A stretch of DNA of 64,000 bases from Maricaulis maris_C (GTDB taxonomy: Bacteria > Pseudomonadota > Alphaproteobacteria > Caulobacterales > Maricaulaceae). The stretch lies in assembly GCF_049116555.1 (NCBI RefSeq), contig NZ_JAGDYT010000001.1:927054-991053 (forward strand). The letters are read 5' to 3'. The notes beneath the pieces were generated by a model. It did no database searches. It had not been told where the DNA came from and saw only the letters and a list, made by a program, of their open reading frames with translations. The position numbers and the translations under genes are program-made. Below are positions 53,070 to 60,473 of this stretch, in pieces. Each line of letters starts with the position of its first letter. The first letter of the stretch is position 1.

Positions 53070-53214
53070 GGCTGGAACCTCCACACATGAAAAACCCCTC
53101 GGCCGGAAGGCGAGGGGCGAAGACACTTTGCAACGAAAACGATTCGAAGGACTCGAAGGGCAGGGATCCGGATGAACCGGATGATCCTGGCGGGCTTGGT
53201 CGCAGACTGCTCAT
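53062..53214 (-). CDS. Possible serine-rich leader ORF upstream of phoH
   Basis: A 50-codon frame starts ATG at 53214 (MSSLRPSPPGSSGSSGS...), crosses the terminator-like hairpin at 53090-53117, and ends TAA inside the first codons of phoH (53064-53062). A ribosome finishing it would release at the phoH start. It has many serines and no convincing ribosome site (ccgggtagacggt before the ATG). It may be chance; the position makes it worth recording. Confidence 0.25.
   Translation of the reverse strand: MSSLRPSPPGSSGSSGSLPFESFESFSLQSVFAPRLPAEGFFMCGGSSHG
53090..53117 (-). terminator. Terminator-like hairpin in the phoH leader
   Basis: On the minus strand, CCCCTC pairs with GAGGGG and an inner GCC/GGC pair closes a GGAA-type loop with one bulge, followed directly by TTTTT (53090-53094). 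Its end is only 8 bases before the phoH ribosome site, which leaves no room for a promoter between. Either it ends an upstream RNA or it attenuates phoH. Confidence 0.65.
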
Positions 53215-53369
53215 ACCGTCTACCCGGGGCCTCCCTTGGAGTTGCCGATGCGATGCAGGACCGGATGGGCAGGTCTCGAATCGCCGTTACAGTGTCAGTC
53301 TAACCCGGTGAAGAAGTTCTGAACGAGCCTGTCGCGAAGATTTCACGCAAATAAATTTGGGAGACGCTG

Positions 53370-53900
53370 ATGGCGATCTATGCATTGGGCGATTCGACGC
53401 CAACCCTGCCTGGCGCAGACGAGTATTGGGTGGCCGAGAGTGCCGAAGTCATGGGCCGCGTCATTCTCGAAGCCGGAGCCAGTGTCTGGTACGGCGCCAT
53501 CATTCGCGGCGATAATGACCCGATCACGATCGGTGAGAATTCCAATGTCCAGGACGGAGCCGTTTTGCACACGGATGAGGGAGTTCCCCTGACCGTCGGC
53601 AAGGGGGTGACCATCGGACACCAGGCCATGTTGCATGGCTGTACGGTCGGCGATGGCTGCCTGATCGGGATTGGCTCGACGATTCTCAATGGCGCGAAAA
53701 TCGGGAAGAATTGCATTATCGGCGCTCATGCGCTGATCACAGAGGGCAAGGAAATTCCCGACAATTCGCTCGTTGTCGGGTCACCCGGGCGGGTGCTCAA
53801 GACACTCGGCGAGGATACGGCGGAAGTGCTGCGCTGGTCAGCCGATCACTACGTTGCCAATTGGAAGAAGCACAAGGCAGGTCTGCGCCGGATCGACTGA
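53370..53900 (+). CDS. Gamma-carbonic anhydrase family protein
   Basis: The 176-residue protein is a left-handed beta-helix of hexapeptide repeats (VILEAGASVWYGAIIRGDNDPITIGENSNVQDGAVLH onward) with three His in the right places for the trimer's zinc: GAVLHTD, TIGHQA and LHGC. The family includes active carbonic anhydrases and inactive acyltransferase-like members (PaaY, CaiE); this cannot be separated by eye. GGGAG lies 5 bases before the ATG. Confidence 0.9.
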   Translation: MAIYALGDSTPTLPGADEYWVAESAEVMGRVILEAGASVWYGAIIRGDNDPITIGENSNVQDGAVLHTDEGVPLTVGKGVTIGHQAMLHGCTVGDGCLIGIGSTILNGAKIGKNCIIGAHALITEGKEIPDNSLVVGSPGRVLKTLGEDTAEVLRWSADHYVANWKKHKAGLRRID

Positions 53901-54007
53901 ACCGGCTGTCGCCTGCGGCTCCGGCAATTGAGCCCCGGCACGACACCGCCCATCTTCCGGCAGGAAAATGGGCGGTCAGTCAGCGTGCAAGCTGTCGGCG
54001 GGGCGAC

Positions 54008-54508
54008 CTAGTGGGCGCGGCTCCACAATTCGCGGATATTCTGGTCGGCTTCGCGACCCAGATTGAACCAGGCGGCGCGGTCATGGGAGGCATCGATGAC
54101 CAGCAGCTTGTCCTCGCGTGCCAGAATGTGACTGAGCTCATTGCGCAAGACTGCCGATGTGGTCGGGCCGCGCAGCAACCAGGTATTGCCGGTGATGGCT
54201 TCCAGATCGCCATAGGCTTTCAGCGCATTGCGGAATTCGGTGCCATTCTCGGACTGGATCTCCGCGATCACCACGAAATTGGCCGGCCGTGCACCCGGTG
54301 TGACCCGCTTTTCGGGTTCGGGTGATGTCTTTGATTCCCCAAGCCATTCGCGGAAATCATCGATGTCCGTGGCTTGCTGCCACAGGCCATCGCGCTCCGG
54401 ACAGACCTGAGAATGCGCGGCAATCCGCCCTTCACCGACGAAGGCGCGCATTTGTTGAGGGGTATAGGGGCCGTAAACACGACCCTCGACTTTTACAAAC
54501 CAGGACAT
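54008..54508 (-). CDS. GYF_2 (DUF4339) domain protein
   Basis: The 166-residue protein has an N-terminal GYF_2-type domain (WFVKVEGRVYGPYTPQQMRAF, then WQQATDIDDFREW), a fold often used for peptide or partner binding in bacterial membrane systems. The rest (NFVVIAEIQSENGTEFRNALKAYGDLE, ending NIRELWSRAH) is not recognised. The ATG at 54508 starts directly at the domain; 14 further upstream codons are not conserved-like. It is the last of three co-directional signalling-like genes. Confidence 0.8.
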   Translation of the reverse strand: MSWFVKVEGRVYGPYTPQQMRAFVGEGRIAAHSQVCPERDGLWQQATDIDDFREWLGESKTSPEPEKRVTPGARPANFVVIAEIQSENGTEFRNALKAYGDLEAITGNTWLLRGPTTSAVLRNELSHILAREDKLLVIDASHDRAAWFNLGREADQNIRELWSRAH

Positions 54509-54647
54509 TGCGATTCCGTCATCGCGAGGCATTTCAGATCTCTTTTGCACTTTGCTTCGTAGCGCCTAACACGAGGATACGGCAAGAATCGGGCCGCATT
54601 GGCGGAATTCCCCGGAAAGGCGGACAAATTATCGATCGGGGACTCGT

Positions 54648-55271
54648 TCAGGCTGCTTCATGGCCGCTCGCGTTGGCCTCAGGCGGATCGAACACGACCG
54701 CGAACCCGTTGTCCAGAATGCGAGCCACACGTCCTGACATCTCCCCGACACGCAGGGCTTCGCCAACCCGCGGTCGCTCGAGGCATTCAAAGGCCGCACC
54801 GGTCACCGAGACATCGACGACATTGGCCTGGATGACCACACCATCGGACAGCAGGATCTTGGCCCGGCCACGTCCCGGCTTGCGCGGGGCCGTGCGGTCC
54901 TCGTCCAGACCGAGGCGGTCCTTGTTGAAGCGCCAGGTGATCGCGTCGGCCAGCTTGTCGCGCTTGCGCAGCGGTGCGTTGAAGCGGATCGAGATTTCGT
55001 CACCGGCCTGGCGCACGATCTGACCTTCAATACGGCCGATCGATGTGACCATCAAAACCACACGCGTGCCGTCAAGCATCCGCATGCGGGACACAATACG
55101 GGCCCCGCCGGGTGAGATGTCGATCAGGCGACAGGCATGCTCGCCGCCGGCTTCAGACCAGAGGCGGCCATGCAATTGCAGGGGGACGCGCGCGTGTCGG
55201 CGGCGCTCCTGGGCGCCACGGGCAGCGATCTTGATTTTGCGTCGGTCAAGCCGGCCGGGTTCGTCATGCAT
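54648..55271 (-). CDS. Tandem PilZ domain protein
   Basis: The 207-residue protein has two PilZ modules. The first shows RRRHARVPLQLHGRLW followed by CRLIDISPGGARI, which supplies RxxxR and DxSxxG, the c-di-GMP-binding pair. The second (KILLSDGVVIQANVVDVSVTGAAFE) retains DxSxxG but lacks an obvious RxxxR, so it may not bind. It would act as a c-di-GMP effector, e.g. in motility or holdfast control. The ATG at 55271 has GGAG 9 bases upstream; GTG at 55295 is a weaker alternative. Confidence 0.85.
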   Translation of the reverse strand: MHDEPGRLDRRKIKIAARGAQERRRHARVPLQLHGRLWSEAGGEHACRLIDISPGGARIVSRMRMLDGTRVVLMVTSIGRIEGQIVRQAGDEISIRFNAPLRKRDKLADAITWRFNKDRLGLDEDRTAPRKPGRGRAKILLSDGVVIQANVVDVSVTGAAFECLERPRVGEALRVGEMSGRVARILDNGFAVVFDPPEANASGHEAA

Positions 55272-55330
55272 GGCGATGAGCTCCTGCGAGCCCACACTCT
55301 TAGGTCAAAGGCGTTAAAAAGGTTTTGCGA

Positions 55331-55891
55331 TCACTGATCGTTTGCGACCTTTTTTACACCTGAGCGATCATCCACGGCGAGACCCGGGAAGATATGCCCG
55401 GGCATGGCGGGCGGGTGGATCTCCCGCAGTGATGTCCGCACGACGGGACGGCCCTTGAAGGCGTCCGTCGTATCGAGCGGCTGGAACAGGCCCAGCGTGC
55501 GGTCGATCGTGCCGGAGGGGCCGCGCAATGGCAGGAATGAGATCTCGACCGGCAATTGATGCATGTCGAGCGAGTTGGCGCGGGCGATAACCGAAGCCGG
55601 TGCGCAGCCTGTAATCGACGCTTCCAGTACTGCCTGGACATGGGTGCGGTCATGGCCGCGCCACAGGGACAGGAAGTTCTGCTCTCGGAATTCGCGCTGA
55701 TAGAGGTCGCACAGATGCGTGCCGGCGAGTCGGAAAATATGGTGTTGCGGATCGGCACGCCACAAGATGAAGACATAGCCGAGCAGGCCCGCAATGTCCT
55801 GCGGTTCGATATCGGCACGATGCGGGGCTGCGCCGCCCTGGCGTCGGGTCTGCCAATAGGCATGCAGGGCCTTTGATTGCGCGTGGCGCAT
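55331..55891 (-). CDS. PAS_5-type PAS domain protein
   Basis: This protein of about 186 residues begins MRHAQSKALHAYWQTRRQG and has PHRADIEPQDIAGLLGYVFILWR, HHIFRLAGTHLCDLYQREFREQNFL and LPLRGPSGTIDRTLGLFQPL, matching the single PAS domain (PAS_5) of small alphaproteobacterial regulators. No output domain is present, so it acts on a partner. The ATG at 55891 has GGAG 6 bases upstream; in-frame starts at 55912 and further are possible. It precedes the PilZ gene by 59 bp. Confidence 0.8.
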   Translation of the reverse strand: MRHAQSKALHAYWQTRRQGGAAPHRADIEPQDIAGLLGYVFILWRADPQHHIFRLAGTHLCDLYQREFREQNFLSLWRGHDRTHVQAVLEASITGCAPASVIARANSLDMHQLPVEISFLPLRGPSGTIDRTLGLFQPLDTTDAFKGRPVVRTSLREIHPPAMPGHIFPGLAVDDRSGVKKVANDQ

Positions 55892-56097
55892 GAACGTCTC
55901 CACTCTTCTCATCGCTTCGCGGCGTGACACACCGGTCATCGCCAAGGCCTGTCCCGCTTCAAGAACGGGGCCATACGCCTGAGGCGGGAGTGGGCGGATT
56001 GCGGCTTCTTCAGCGAGGCGAAACCGGCGTTCCGGCACGGGACGTCGAATTGGCCCTGCCTTTGCAAGGACGGGGGCAATACGTAAGGAGCACGACC

Positions 56098-56988
56098 ATG
56101 CGCGTTTCAGCCCGGCACGCCTTTTTGATCCCAGCGAGCGCTGCGTTCGCCCTGTTTGCTGCCCCGGCTTCGGCCGGAGCTGGCGGTGGACCGGGTGATG
56201 GCTGCTGCACGCCGCCGCCTCCGCCGCCCTCCTGCTGCACGCATGGTGGCGGTCATACGGTCAATGTCCCGAACATCAATATCCATGGCGGCAATATCAA
56301 TGTCGGCGTGAATGTCTCGACCCGGGTCAATGTGAACACCAATGTCAATGTCAACGCATCGGCCAATGCCAATGCGGGCGCGAACGCCGGTGCCGGCGCG
56401 GGGTCGGTTACCTATATCGGTGGCGGCTCCTACACGCCGATGACCACGGCTCCGGCTGCGACCGCGATCACCGGTCTCAATGTGGTCGGTGTCGAGGAAG
56501 AGTACGAGTACGAGTATTACGAGGAAGAGCGGACGCGTTGGGTCGAGGAATGGCGAGTCGTGCGGGCCGTTTGCGTTGATGACAATGGCACGCCGCATCC
56601 GGCTTCGCGTGTCGATGCCGAGGACCGGGTTGGCGCGACCTATGATGGCGAGCTGTTCCGCTGTGTCGCCGGTACCGCCATGCAGACAACGATCGGCTGG
56701 GTCATTGACGGTGTCTACAACTGGGACGAGGCCCCAACCATCATGTGCCGCAAGGGCGAGGCCCTGCGTCATACTGCAGGCGGCAATCTGCGCTGCGAAA
56801 CCCAGATTCCGCGCCGCAATTGCAATGAGCGTTCGCTCCTGCGTGTGCACGGCCCCGGTGTGAAGCTCGTCTTCATGCGCCGCGAAGAGCGCTATACCGA
56901 GCGCGTCCGCCGCGAGGTCGAGCGCGAGAGCAGCCGCACGGTCTCCATGACCCTCATGCTGGATGGCGGTGTCGGCGGGTATCGCTGA
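56098..56988 (+). CDS. Secreted Asn/Gly-repeat protein with Cys-containing C-terminal domain
   Basis: The 296-residue protein has a signal peptide (about residues 1-25, ending APASAG), a Cys/Pro motif (CCTPPPPPPSCC), and a low-complexity stretch of NVN and ANA repeats (VNVPNINIHGG, NVNTNVNVNASANANAG; about residues 55-105). Then an acidic/aromatic linker (EEEYEYEYYEEE) and a C-terminal domain with pairs of Cys (RAVCVDD, ELFRCVAG, IMCRKG, LRCETQ, RNCNERS) and a basic helix-like tail. Not recognised as a known family. The NVNV/ANAG repeats resemble those of HfaA and curlin-type proteins, and hfaABD lie 760 bp downstream. AAGGAG precedes the ATG. Confidence 0.75.
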   Translation: MRVSARHAFLIPASAAFALFAAPASAGAGGGPGDGCCTPPPPPPSCCTHGGGHTVNVPNINIHGGNINVGVNVSTRVNVNTNVNVNASANANAGANAGAGAGSVTYIGGGSYTPMTTAPAATAITGLNVVGVEEEYEYEYYEEERTRWVEEWRVVRAVCVDDNGTPHPASRVDAEDRVGATYDGELFRCVAGTAMQTTIGWVIDGVYNWDEAPTIMCRKGEALRHTAGGNLRCETQIPRRNCNERSLLRVHGPGVKLVFMRREERYTERVRREVERESSRTVSMTLMLDGGVGGYR

Positions 56989-57019
56989 TCCGCATTCGAA
57001 GACAACATCATCCACTGAC

Positions 57020-57053
57020 TGCCCCGACCTGATCCAGGTCGGGGCATTTTTTT
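57020..57053 (+). terminator. Terminator after the Asn/Gly-repeat protein gene
   Basis: A 12-bp perfect stem (TGCCCCGACCTG with CAGGTCGGGGCA), a 3-nt loop and seven T residues lie 31 bp after the stop. Confidence 0.95.
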
Positions 57054-57297
57054 GTCCCTCGGCAAGCACCGACGGCGCCGCGGTGTTGCCACCTGGTGAT
57101 AGGAGGCGTGCGGGGGCCCGGCCGATGCCGGTCTGGCTGTGTGTCTTGCGTGGATGGGCAGATCGGGCACCTCGAACATGGAGATGTGGTCAGGGGCGTT
57201 GCCGATCCGGTCTCGAAACCGACGGGGTGACGCCGTTAAGCTTCGTGCGACGCCCTTTCATTTGCCCGCCTCAACCCGCTCGCTTCGCCCCCAATCG
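57054..57297. other. Gap between terminator and HicA-like gene
   Basis: The full gap is 56989-57297 (309 bp) and starts with the terminator. The remainder has no gene with family resemblance; convergent genes end on both sides. Confidence 0.5.
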
Positions 57298-57564
57298 TCA
57301 AAGCGGAAAATCACGCTCCGGATCAATTCCGGCCGTTTCGAGATATTTCCGCATGGCGCGGACTTCGTCCTTCGGCAGGCTGTGATGGGCATGATGGAAG
57401 TTGGCGGTATGCCCGTTCAGCGTGACCGAGAATTTGGCACCGCTGCGTTCGTGCAGCTCGGCGCCGAGGTCTTTCAGCAGGCCTTCCAGATCGGCAGCGG
57501 CCAGATTGGCCGGCTCTGGATGGGCGAAGAGGGCATGTAGGGTCTTGCGATGTTTGTGATTCAT
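57298..57564 (-). CDS. Orphan HicA-like small protein
   Basis: The 88-residue protein (NHKHRKTLHALFAHPEP..., LEGLLKDLGAEL, FSVTLNGHTANFHHAHHS, VRAMRKYLETAGI) fits the HicA-like dsRBD-fold group annotated as HicA-type toxins. It is His-rich (about 10 His). No HicB antitoxin gene is beside it, so a toxin-antitoxin function is unlikely or needs a distant partner. It sits between two convergent transcripts. Confidence 0.65.
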   Translation of the reverse strand: MNHKHRKTLHALFAHPEPANLAAADLEGLLKDLGAELHERSGAKFSVTLNGHTANFHHAHHSLPKDEVRAMRKYLETAGIDPERDFPL

Positions 57565-57681
57565 ATCGGTTTCCTCCGTGTTCCCTTCAGGCTACCCCCG
57601 TGAGCGCCGCGCCGAGATGTGACGAAAGCGCCCGCGTCGCTCTGCCTCAGGTCACGGTGGGGGAGAGGCCCTGCCGCACAG

Positions 57682-57716
57682 AAAAAAGCCCCGATCGCAC
57701 AACACGCGACCGGGGC
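57682..57716 (-). terminator. Terminator of the hfaABD operon
   Basis: On the minus strand, an 11-bp stem with one mismatch (57688-57698 with 57706-57716) is followed by six T residues (57682-57687), 28 bp after the hfaD stop. Confidence 0.88.
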
Positions 57717-57744
57717 CAGGTTTTCCCAAGGCTATGGGATTTCT

Positions 57745-58983
57745 TCAGTTGCCCGACAGCGGGTTCACTGTTTGATAGGTGGCGGAATTGCCGATCGCTG
57801 TGGCCGTGCCGGACAGGACGCCGCCCGTATTCATGCGGCCGGTGACGATCGAGCTGACCGCGGCATTATTGGTCTGATTGGTGTTGCCCCAGGCTGTGAC
57901 CGGGCATTCCGAACAGACATAGGTCGTGGCGGCATTGCCGAAGGCGGTCGCGGAGACCAGGGCCGAGCCGCCAGCATCGCCGTCCAGATTGGAGCGGGCG
58001 ATCACAGCAGCATTATTGGTCTGGTCGAGGCCCATGAAGGCATCGGCGCCGATATTCGAAATGATGGCGGAATTGCCGACACCCTCGGCGGACACGCTCA
58101 GCACGTCGGCGTCGAAATTGCCGACCAGGATTTCCGACTCCGCCGTCACGGCCCCGTCATTGTCCTGCTCGCCCTGGATATGGGCATAGCCATACTCATT
58201 CTGCATCCAGACCGAATTGCCATTGGCCGAGGAGACAACCGTCTGGCTGATCGCCGTGCCGCCGGCATCGGTGCGGGCGCGGGCCGTGACCGCGCCGCGA
58301 TTGTCCTGGTCGACATCGACGATCTGGGACGGGCTATTGTGATAGCCTTCCAGCTGGGCCGAATTGCCGTTGGCAGCACCGAGGACGGTGGCGGCATAGC
58401 CCAGCCCGGCATCCGGCGCGAGGACATAGCTGTCCGCTGTGACATCGGCGCCTGAATCCTGGCGCAAGGCCAGATTTGTGTCGCTGCCATAGGTGGTGCC
58501 CTGGAAGGCATTGGCCGAGGCTGTCGCCGAGGTGACTGAGGAGATCGCATAGCTGCCAACTTCCAGCCGCGCGGTCGCATTGACGGTCGAGCCGTCGAGC
58601 GCGGTCTGGCCGATCGCGGCATCCATGCCATCATCATTGATCACGCTGGCCGAATTGCCCATCGCCGACGCGGTGGTCACGGCAGCACCGTCGACAATCA
58701 TGGCACGCGTTTCCGCGCGGGCGTCAACCGAACCGGAGAAGGTCTGGTCGGACTGGATGTCATGGCGCTCCACAACGTCGACGGTCAGTGCGTTCGCGGC
58801 ACCGATGGCAGACTGGGACACGGCATCGGCCTGGTCCGTCTCACCGGTCGTCACGACCGTGATCGCGGCGTCCAGATTGACCTGGCCGTTGAGGATCTCA
58901 GTCGTATCGTCCGCGAAGATAGGTGCGCACGTGATCGTCGCGGCGCTCATGCCCGCGATCAACATTGCTGCGCGCTTGGACAT
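57745..58983 (-). CDS. hfaD: Holdfast anchoring protein HfaD
   Basis: The 412-residue secreted protein has a signal peptide (SKRAAMLIAGMSAATI, ending near residue 25) and then many imperfect repeats of about 50 residues, such as QDNRGAVTARARTDAGG...ANGNSV, QDNDGAVTAES..., QTNNAAVIARS... and QTNNAAVSSIV..., each ending GNSA/GNAA. This repeat style is that of Caulobacter HfaD, which with HfaA and HfaB anchors the polar holdfast polysaccharide to the envelope. The ATG at 58983, with GGGAG upstream, overlaps the hfaB end by 86 bp. Last gene of hfaABD. Confidence 0.88.
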   Translation of the reverse strand: MSKRAAMLIAGMSAATITCAPIFADDTTEILNGQVNLDAAITVVTTGETDQADAVSQSAIGAANALTVDVVERHDIQSDQTFSGSVDARAETRAMIVDGAAVTTASAMGNSASVINDDGMDAAIGQTALDGSTVNATARLEVGSYAISSVTSATASANAFQGTTYGSDTNLALRQDSGADVTADSYVLAPDAGLGYAATVLGAANGNSAQLEGYHNSPSQIVDVDQDNRGAVTARARTDAGGTAISQTVVSSANGNSVWMQNEYGYAHIQGEQDNDGAVTAESEILVGNFDADVLSVSAEGVGNSAIISNIGADAFMGLDQTNNAAVIARSNLDGDAGGSALVSATAFGNAATTYVCSECPVTAWGNTNQTNNAAVSSIVTGRMNTGGVLSGTATAIGNSATYQTVNPLSGN

Positions 58984-59902
58984 TGGAGGTCTCCCGTTGA
59001 CCGTAGGTGTGGGTGGCGCTGACGCCGCCAGTGATGTTGGAATGGCCGCCCGTCCTGCCACCGATCGGATCGGAATAGGTGCAGGCTGCGGCCGGGTCGA
59101 CGCCATACATTTGCGCCGAGATTTCAAGGACGGCGCGTTCGATCACCGAACGCACGGCCAGCTGGACCGGCTCGAGTGAGCGGCCACCGCCGGAGATATC
59201 GATCACCGCATCATCCCAGAAGGCAAAGACGCCGGCTGAGATCTCGCGGCCGACGATCTGCTTCTGGTAGGAGATGACGTCGACCGTTTCCATCGTGCGC
59301 GTCTCGTTGAGGCGCAGATCGAGGCCGATATTCATCACCCACATGCGGCGGTTGAAGACGCCGGTCGGATCGCTGTCGATCCGGTCGCCACCCAGGACAT
59401 CAATGCCCGAGGAGCGGATATTATAGTTGAGCTCGGTTATGCCGCCGACCAGGTGATAGTCGGAGCCCGGCAGCGAGGCGGCACGGATCTGACGCTGGGT
59501 GCCATTATCGCCGATCAGCGAATTGTTGGCATAGCGCAATTCCAGTTCCGACACCGAGGTGTCAAATCGCTCGACCAGGCGGACGCCGGCCTTGGCAAAG
59601 GCCGAGATTGCCATCAGCGAGGCGCCCTGGGTCACCGCGGCGCCCCCTTCCAGCGAAGCGCGGCCGGTATAGTCGGCCAGGCGCCCCACGGCGATGCGCG
59701 GCGACTGCAGGTCATTCTGTCGGGCATAATTGGCGAGGCAGACCAGCGCTTCCGAATAGGGGGTCGGATTGGCGGTCACCGGTGCGCCACCGATCGGGGT
59801 CGCATAATTACCGTCCGCACCCCCGGTGCGCGCCGTGGTCGCACACCCGGTCAGCGCCAGGGCGCTGGCGAGTGTCGCCATCAAAAGCTTAGTCTTGGTC
59901 AT
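58898..59902 (-). CDS. hfaB: Holdfast anchoring protein HfaB (CsgG-like lipoprotein)
   Basis: The 334-residue lipoprotein has lipobox LTGC (Cys at residue 20) and a CsgG-like core: SPRIAVGRLADYTGRAS, LVERFDTSVSELELRYANNSL, YHLVGGITELNYNIRSSGI and DLRLNETRTMETVDVISYQKQIVGREI. By homology it forms the outer-membrane channel that secretes HfaA and HfaD. The tail (about 60 residues, His/Arg/Asp-rich) overlaps hfaD. Its ATG overlaps the hfaA end by 14 bp. Confidence 0.92.
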   Translation of the reverse strand: MTKTKLLMATLASALALTGCATTARTGGADGNYATPIGGAPVTANPTPYSEALVCLANYARQNDLQSPRIAVGRLADYTGRASLEGGAAVTQGASLMAISAFAKAGVRLVERFDTSVSELELRYANNSLIGDNGTQRQIRAASLPGSDYHLVGGITELNYNIRSSGIDVLGGDRIDSDPTGVFNRRMWVMNIGLDLRLNETRTMETVDVISYQKQIVGREISAGVFAFWDDAVIDISGGGRSLEPVQLAVRSVIERAVLEISAQMYGVDPAAACTYSDPIGGRTGGHSNITGGVSATHTYGQRETSNVQARSNVDRGHERRDDHVRTYLRGRYD

Positions 59903-60317
59903 TGTCCGTACTCACATTGCCTTGGGCCTGTGCGCTGGCGTTGATGTCGCCATTATTGATTTGGTTGGAATTCACGATGACCGTGTTCCACTGGCCGCTC
60001 ACATTGACATTGAGCTGATTGCCAATTGCGGAGGCGTTTGCGCCGACGCCGCCGCCAAACAGGCCGGTCTGGGTGGAAACCCCGACACCGGTCTGGATGA
60101 TTCCGTCAATGATCACGCGATTGCCGGCGCTCGAGCGGGCTGCCGCTCCGGCGCTGGTGGTGGCGCCCGACCAGGGCTGGCTCGCCTGGGCCGATGTACC
60201 GCCATAGGGCTGCTCCCAGCCGGCCGTCGTCTGAACCTGCTGAGCCTGGGCCGCTGCCGAGAGGGCGGCGAGGGCAAAAGCGGCACCGATCACGGTGGGG
60301 AAGCTGCGCGTTTTCAT
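59889..60317 (-). CDS. hfaA: Holdfast anchoring protein HfaA
   Basis: This 142-residue secreted protein has a signal peptide (residues 1-26, ending AAAQAQ), then AGNRVIIDGIIQTGVG, ANASAIGNQLNVNVSGQWNTVIVNSNQINNGDINASAQ, resembling Caulobacter HfaA, a curlin-like protein that polymerises at the stalk base or pole to hold the holdfast. The ATG at 60317 was chosen because the signal peptide starts there; the frame extends 15 codons further. First gene of hfaABD, divergent from the rhomboid gene. Confidence 0.9.
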   Translation of the reverse strand: MKTRSFPTVIGAAFALAALSAAAQAQQVQTTAGWEQPYGGTSAQASQPWSGATTSAGAAARSSAGNRVIIDGIIQTGVGVSTQTGLFGGGVGANASAIGNQLNVNVSGQWNTVIVNSNQINNGDINASAQAQGNVSTDNDQD

Positions 60318-60398
60318 TGTCTCATGTCCTCTTAGACGCGATTTCTGGGTGTGGAGTTGCAACGCGCGTGCCAGAAAGTGTGCCGTCCTAAGTACGTT

Positions 60399-60410
60399 CC
60401 CCTGCAGGGG
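60399..60410. promoter_or_regulatory. Perfect 12-bp palindrome between hfaA and rhomboid genes
   Basis: CCCCTGCAGGGG is a perfect dyad in the 156-bp divergent promoter region, 82 bp before the hfaA ATG and 64 bp before the rhomboid ATG. It may be an operator or RNA hairpin. No TTAA-N7-TTAA-type CtrA site was seen near it. Confidence 0.35.
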
Positions 60411-60473
60411 GAATCGTGTCGCCCTTGATCGGGCAATGCCTGAATGGGCCAGTCGGAAACGGGAGTTGAGACG

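Noticed and set aside
53070..53369. tmRNA, SRP RNA or 6S RNA in the phoH upstream region
   Set aside because: No GGTCAGGTCCGGAAGG-like SRP core, no tRNA-like ends for tmRNA, and no clear 6S bubble was seen by eye. A covariance search would be decisive.
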